64,000 nucleotides of DNA from Ariolimax columbianus. Taxonomy: Eukaryota > Mollusca > Gastropoda > Stylommatophora > Arionidae. The translations under genes were made by a program, and so were the position numbers. The notes beneath the pieces were generated by a model that was given only the letters and a program-made list of their open reading frames with translations, was not told the DNA's origin and ran no database searches. The stretch covers positions 7,130,544 to 7,194,543 of the forward strand of contig JAVGWX010000004.1 in assembly GCA_036924085.1 (NCBI GenBank), given 5' to 3'. Numbering within the stretch: position 1 is the stretch's first letter; the number at the start of each line of letters is the position of its first letter. This document shows positions 59,230 to 64,000 of the stretch, one piece after another.

Positions 59230-60600
59230 TCTTTTTGTTTGTCTCGACTTCCCATCCTCAATAGTGTTTAGTTCTGCCCGTCCTTTTTTTGCCCAGGAAA
59301 ATCATGGATTTCAATAAGACACGTGTGTCTGATGCCAGGTATCCAAATGGTCAGTAAACTCATTTCGCTCTTTTACCTTGGTGTACCATTTTTGGTCTAG
59401 GGCCTCCACTAGGCCGTCTCTCCATTTCTTCATTGGTCACCTGCGACTAAAGTTGTATGGCCACCACAACGTCACTCTGCGTGTCAATCTGTTATCCCGC
59501 ATGCGTACCACACGGCCGTTATATCTGTTATCCAGCATGCGTACCACACGGCCGGTCCATCTGGATTTTCGAAACAGCGCGACATTTATGGTGTCAGACA
59601 ATGAAGTTCGACGTCAATCTCTGCGTTTTGGATTTGGTCTTGAATGTAAATATTCAATGTTCTTCGCTGAATCACTTCTTGTGTAACGTGTAATCTATCT
59701 GCATCAGCTTTCTGTAGGTTCAACATATCGCAGCCAAATGCCTTATCTGGAATAATCACAATGTTGAAGGTGTGAGACCATAGCGTTAATGTTTCGCATA
59801 TTTTGTAGTATGGGTTTGATGCAGTTGAAGCTGAGCCACCCTGCAGTTATCCTAGATATACGAATTTACGTTGTCGATGTACATCCTCTTTTTGGACAGA
59901 AGGTGTTGAGCATGAACTGAGTTTTCTTGCTCTGCTGAGTTCATTAAGGCTTTTCTTTGACGCCGTGGCTGATGGTGATTTTGCCATAGGAAACCTGATG
60001 TGTAAGAATGTCCCTGTCTATGTTTATGGCTCTATCCTCCCACACCATGTGTTTAAAGACCTCTTCAATCTCTTTTGTAAATAGCTTTGGTGAGATTGTA
60101 TCACTCTGTCGGATGCCACGTTCTATCGGTATGGTGAACGGTATGTAGAATATGGTGATATCCGAAGTAAATCCAGTGTTTATCTTGTTTATCAGCGTAG
60201 CTTTCTTTGTATGCAGTTCCCTGATTTCTCAGAGCATTCAGCACCGCAGTTATCTCGATGCTATCGTAGGCCTTCTCATATTCCACGAAATACAAGGCAT
60301 AAAGCCATATGTGCCTCATGCCCCCTCTCCATTAATTGGTTGATTGTGTAGAAGTGGTAAGTGATTGATAACCTTTGCTGAAACATGCCTGCTCTCGTGG
60401 TTGGTTTGCATCGAGTAGTTTGTCTATGCGGTTGACGATCACGCTGGTGAAGAATTTTTAAAATATAGAGAGCTGAAAAATCGTTTTCCTTGTCCCCCTT
60501 TTTATGGATTAAGATATTTGTTTACGTTTTCCATTTGTCGGGAATTTAGTATTCGTTCAGACAAATGTTTAACAAAGTAGTTAAAAAGCGGTAAAGTGTG
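59230..60600 (-). mobile_element. RTE-type LINE, antisense, 3' part
   Basis: On the minus strand, blocks in order are IPDKWKT and ILIHKKGD (RT start), LYALYFVEYEKAYDSIEITA and VLNALRNQG (palm A), a region matching the SDTISPKLFTKEIEEVFK block (59,990-60,120), and the tail FRKSRWTGRVVRMLDNRY with LVEALDQKWYTKV near 59,380-59,560. Frameshifts are frequent. It is collinear with the minus-strand linker at 61,560-62,369, from which it is separated by a + strand LINE fragment. Confidence 0.78.
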
Positions 60601-60829
60601 AAATTCTACATAACTATGACTTACCCTCAACATATATTATTGTTATCAAGACCGTATATGATAATTCACGATGCATCATTCGAACAACCTAAGGCGACAC
60701 TGGATGCTTTAATAAAAAAAAACAGTACTATAACATAGATGTATTGTATCACCTCTAATATTTGGCAGATATATATATATATTTGATTTTGAAACGATGT
60801 GAACATGATAAGCAATTTAGGCATAGAAT

Positions 60830-61525
60830 GGACACAACCTTAAACGATCTAATTTTGCAGACGACCTAGCGCTACTAGGTAACAATAATGAAAAGCACAA
60901 GAAAATATCGATAAAATATGTCAATGGTCAGAACAGATAAGACTTCAAGTAAATGTATAAATGACGAAAAGAATGGCTTCCACAAACACACCGGTTGATA
61001 TAAAGCTGCAGGGGAATTGTCTTCAAAATTCCGAACACTACACAAAGCTGGAAAGAAAAGTGACACAAGATGGAGATGCCACTCAAAAAATTTCCAATAT
61101 AATTTCTTTAGCCTAAAGGACATTTAATCAGCTCACAACATCTTGAAATCAACGATACTGAGCAAACGTGCCAAGGTCAGATTATTCAACTCAATCGTAA
61201 TATCAGTCATGAGATATGGATGGGAAAGCTGGAAGACCATAACATTGCTGGACTACAAACTAAATATATTTGAAAATCATTGTTAAATAAAATTATTAAA
61301 TATAATCTGGGACCAGTCCATACCTAATGACGCGTTGAGGACAGAGAAAAACCAACTATTTGTGTCGACCATGATCCAGAAGTAAATTTGGACGTACATC
61401 GGGCTTGCCCTTTGAATGAACAGCAACCGCCTTCCATTGCAAGCACTCGAATGGACACAGTTTGGCGTTCGGAACAGACGGACACCCATGGAGACACCCA
61501 AAAGAAAAATCATCCGTTAGGGTTA
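60830..61525 (+). mobile_element. LINE RT C-terminal fragment nested in the antisense RTE element
   Basis: On the + strand, LILQTT/FADDLALLGNNNEKHK (catalytic FADD in one frame), then in other frames VKLQGNCLQN, FLxPKGHLISSQHLEINDTE, VRLFNSIVISVMRYGWESWK, and the C-terminal EKNQLFVSTMIQK, LALRMNSNRLPLQALEWTQF and NRRTPMETPKRKI. This is the second half of an RT of the endonuclease-RT type common in invertebrates, 5'-truncated and full of frameshifts. It interrupts a collinear minus-strand LINE. Confidence 0.72.
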
Positions 61526-61559
61526 AACTATGGGCCTCAGCACCATACAATATCTAAAA

Positions 61560-62369
61560 ACAGTTGCGTCTCACCGTTCCAACTGGAGATCATTTGTTTC
61601 TGGCCTATGCACCGTCTTTAGCTCGTATATGACATAGCTATATAGAAGTGTGTCTCCTACTGCTTGGATTACGCCATATGTAATTCCGTCGTTTTCTGAG
61701 GTTCTACCTGGTTTACGTTATTTGATTGCATATGCCGCTTCACCTCATTCAATCTTTAGTACCGGCACATCTTTGTTGTTGGGTGTCAATGTTATCACTA
61801 TCGCCTTTGATGCAAAGTGGTCGGTGTAGTACCTCTGACATTCTGTTTCTATCTCCGCTCTATCCGTCTCTTTGACATCGTCTGCATTTTTTAGGAAGGG
61901 CATGTTTTTCTTTTATTGGAGAAGGCTTGCTCGGCATTTGATTAGACGACTTTTTATCTATGCTGATATGATCATCGTGTTCAGACTATGCTGTTGATAG
62001 TCCTCTTTTAGTTGGCTGCCTTTTAGCTTATTCAGCTCGCATATCTCGAGAGTGTTGTGTGTGTCATTGTGTTGCAGTCTTCTCCTCTCATGTTGAAGAT
62101 GTAGAGGGTCTTCGCTAATCCGAATGCCTTCTGCTGCTTTGGGTCATTGTACCACAGTGTGTTAGTGTTACCGCGCTGTTTCAGGTGACATGTAGGAGAC
62201 CCCTTGCACCTCCAATCCTCTTGTCGGATTTTCACTGACAGCATAGCAGCATCTATTATCATTGGAATCTGGAATCGTCTTGTGTGTGGTATGGATTCCA
62301 TGTTTGCGGTTGCCCTTATAGATATGTGGTCGCTGTTTATATCGAATATAACCAAGTTTAACGGTCACA
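61560..62369 (-). pseudogene. Antisense LINE fragment: endonuclease end and RT linker
   Basis: On the minus strand, VIFDINSDHISIRATANMES resembles the closing (S)DHxxxRA block of an endonuclease. Then DTNRADAAMLSVKIR-like linker, NKLKGSQLKEDYQQHS, IETECQRYYTDHFASKAIVI, TSENDGITYGVIQAVGDTLL and NDLQLERWD lead to the RT that continues at 60,600. It is cut at 62,369 by chimera 3, so the first part of its endonuclease is not seen here. Confidence 0.68.
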
Positions 62370-63224
62370 GGCATCTTTTAAATGTCTGCCCTATCAAATG
62401 TCGATGGTACGTGACATGCCTACCATGTTTGTAACGGGTAACGGGGAATCAGGGTTCGATTCCGGAGAGGGAGCATGTGAAACGGCTACCACATCCAAGG
62501 AAGGCAGCAGGCGCGCAACTTACCCACTCCCGGCACGGGGAGGTAGTGACGAAAAATAACAATACGGGACTCTTTCGAGGCCCCGTAATTGGAATGAGTA
62601 CACTTTAAACCCTTTAACGAGGATCTATTGGAGGGCAAGTCTGGTGCCAGCAGCCGCGGTAATTCCAGCTCCAATAGCGTATATTAAAGTTGTTGCAGTT
62701 AAAAAGCTCGTAGTTGGATCTCAGGCGCAGGCGGGCGGTCCGGCTCGCGCCAGTTCACTGCCCGTTGTCTCCTGCCCTACCGTCTGCCGGTTCTCTCCCA
62801 CGGGTGCTCTTCGCTGAGCGTCCTGGGTGGCCGGCGCGTTTACTTTGAAAAAATTAGAGTGTTCAAAGCAGGCCTCGGCTGCCTGAATAATGGTGCATGG
62901 AATAATGGAATAGGACCTCGGTTCTATTTTGTTGGTTTTCGGAACTGGAGGTAATGATTAACAGGGACAAACGGGGGCATTCGTATTGCGGCGTTAGAGG
63001 TGAAATTCTTGGATCGCCGCAAGACGAGCTACTGCGAAAGCATTTGTCAAGAATGTTTTCATTAATCAAGAACGAAAGTCAGAGGCGCGAAGACGATCAG
63101 ATACCGTCGTAGTTCTGACCATAAACGATGCCGACTAGCGATCCGCAGGAGTTGCTTCGATGACTCTGCGGGCAGCTTCCGGGAAACCAAAGTGTTTGGG
63201 TTCCGGGGGAAGTATGGTTGCAAA

Positions 63225-63273
<49 letters not shown>

Positions 63274-63338
63274 GCGGCTTAATTTGACTCAACACGGCCA
63301 ACACTGAAATGATTGACATGCCGAGACCACTCTTCTGG
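62370..63338 (+). pseudogene. 18S rRNA central part, chimera 3
   Basis: Almost free of damage from 62,400 to 63,300: CGGGGAATCAGGGTTCGATT, GCCAGCAGCCGCGGTAATTC, GAGGTGAAATTCTTGGATCG, GATACCGTCGTAGTTCTGAC and AAAGGAATTGACGGAAGGGC. The pair CCGCAGGAG/CTGCGGGC keeps base pairing. It lacks the first about 300 nt and the last about 600 nt of 18S. Not a functional rRNA gene. Confidence 0.93.
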
Positions 63339-63860
63339 AGTCTAATATGGAACTGGTGCTGGACTTAGACCCCCAGAAATCTGGGGTTATGTCCCCTGTG
63401 GCTCGGTTTTGTCTGCATCCAGTGTTTGATAAAGGAATTGACGGAAGAGCACTATCAGGAGTGGAGCCTGAGACCTAAGTTAACTTACCACGCCAATACT
63501 GCATAATGACTATCAAAAAGTACACCTTAGTGGGGTCTAATAGAGAACATGTGCTGGAATTAGACCCTCGAAAATCTTTGGGGCTACCCTTTAAGAAACT
63601 TGATTATCTCGCTAAGGGAATTGACGGAAGGGCACCACCAGGTGTGGAACCTGCGGCTTAATTTGACTGAACACGCCAATACTGTAGAACAACTGACAAA
63701 TTGAGAGCACTGCCGTTTGGGTCTAATAATGAACGTACGCTGGTATTAGACTCACGGACGACAAGTCAGCTCAAATGAAAGAACGCTACGGAAATCGTGT
63801 TTAACTCCGCAGATTTCAAATACCTGGTCATTGACAAACAAAAGCCCTCAATAAATTCGT
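63339..63860 (+). repeat. 18S/28S hybrid tandem repeat, three units, chimera 3
   Basis: 18S pieces beginning AAAGGAATTGACGG or close variants occur at 63,235, 63,431 and about 63,614 (spacing 196 and 183 bp), each followed by a 28S-like GAAC...GTGCTGGA.TTAGAC segment. Copies 1 and 2 have only two such units. Confidence 0.83.
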
Positions 63861-64000
63861 CTGACCAAATAGTGAACGGGTGCTGGAAATAGATCTGAAG
63901 ACAGGTCAGTTTTACCCTACAAATGACAGGGCGTTGCTACGGAAAACCAGCTCAAATCGAGAGGAGCCGCAGACACTTTGGTTCACGTACCAGGCTGATA
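63861..64000 (+). pseudogene. 28S rRNA 3' segment, chimera 3 (cut by window edge)
   Basis: GTGAACGGGTGCTGG, CAGGTCAGTTTTACCCTACA and GAGGAGCCGCAGACAC, reaching CAGGCTGATA at the last base. Confidence 0.87.

Larger units (their letters stand above)
62370..64000 (+). mobile_element. rDNA chimera, copy 3 (5'-truncated within 18S, runs off window)
   Basis: Begins abruptly in 18S at the GCATCTTTTAAATGTCTGCC position, directly against the antisense LINE. It then carries 18S, three hybrid units, the linker and the first about 130 nt of the 28S block before the window ends. The order and the 18S/28S joint equal chimeras 1 and 2. 5' truncation within 18S is what is expected of incomplete reverse transcription. 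LINE-A should follow beyond 64,000; that is a prediction. The rRNA part is the least mutated of the three, so this is probably the youngest copy. Confidence 0.87.

Overview
The window is eukaryotic, intron-type genomic DNA and is dominated by retroelements and tandem repeats. The only host coding sequence I can support is two exons of one F5/8 type C (FTP/fucolectin-like) domain, at 18,063-18,269 and 43,643-43,861 on the + strand. Both exons are phase 1-1 and are separated by a 25.4 kb intron. The 18S rRNA copies read as molluscan, the SINEs are tRNA-derived, and the long AT and TG microsatellites and RTE-like LINEs are abundant. A mollusc is therefore likely and a cephalopod is plausible; this is inference, not a species call.

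Layout. 1-4,185: two head-to-head copies of an RNase H-bearing LINE (called LINE-A here), one carrying a nested tRNA-SINE. 5.3-17.6 kb: microsatellite, a 12-bp repeat, and about 9 kb of a 27-bp minisatellite split by a 2 kb LINE-A insertion. 18.1 kb: FTP exon 1. 18.5-25.1 kb: RTE-type LINE debris, a 3'-end LINE-A insertion and small minisatellites. 25.2-31.0 kb: a chimera of rDNA and LINE-A. 31-43 kb: AT-rich intron, microsatellites, LINE relics, a mariner relic and 18-bp and 28-bp minisatellites. 43.6 kb: FTP exon 2. 44-51.5 kb: two more decayed LINEs and SINEs. 52.3-58.6 kb: a second rDNA-LINE chimera inside a 43-bp minisatellite. 59.2-62.4 kb: nested RTE-type LINEs. 62.4-64.0 kb: a third rDNA chimera, 5'-truncated and running off the edge.

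The main discovery candidate is the chimera. Its order is a 5'ETS-like leader, the first about 1.25 kb of 18S rRNA, tandem hybrid repeats that join 18S to 28S sequence, the last about 0.46 kb of 28S rRNA, and then LINE-A (endonuclease, reverse transcriptase, RNase H, GAA-rich tail). The same architecture and the same internal 18S/28S joint occur at three dispersed places. A fourth copy (12.2 kb) starts inside the 28S part. Two copies share the same 5' start, while the others are 5'-truncated at different points. This is what a family propagating by target-primed reverse transcription would show. It looks like a LINE that took over a deleted pre-rRNA as its 5' region. No ORF1 is visible between the 28S end and the endonuclease. 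I do not recognise a described family with this structure. No copy in the window is intact.

Most long open frames here are not genes. Units of 18, 27 and 30 bp, CA/TA microsatellites and rRNA sequence keep several frames open by chance.
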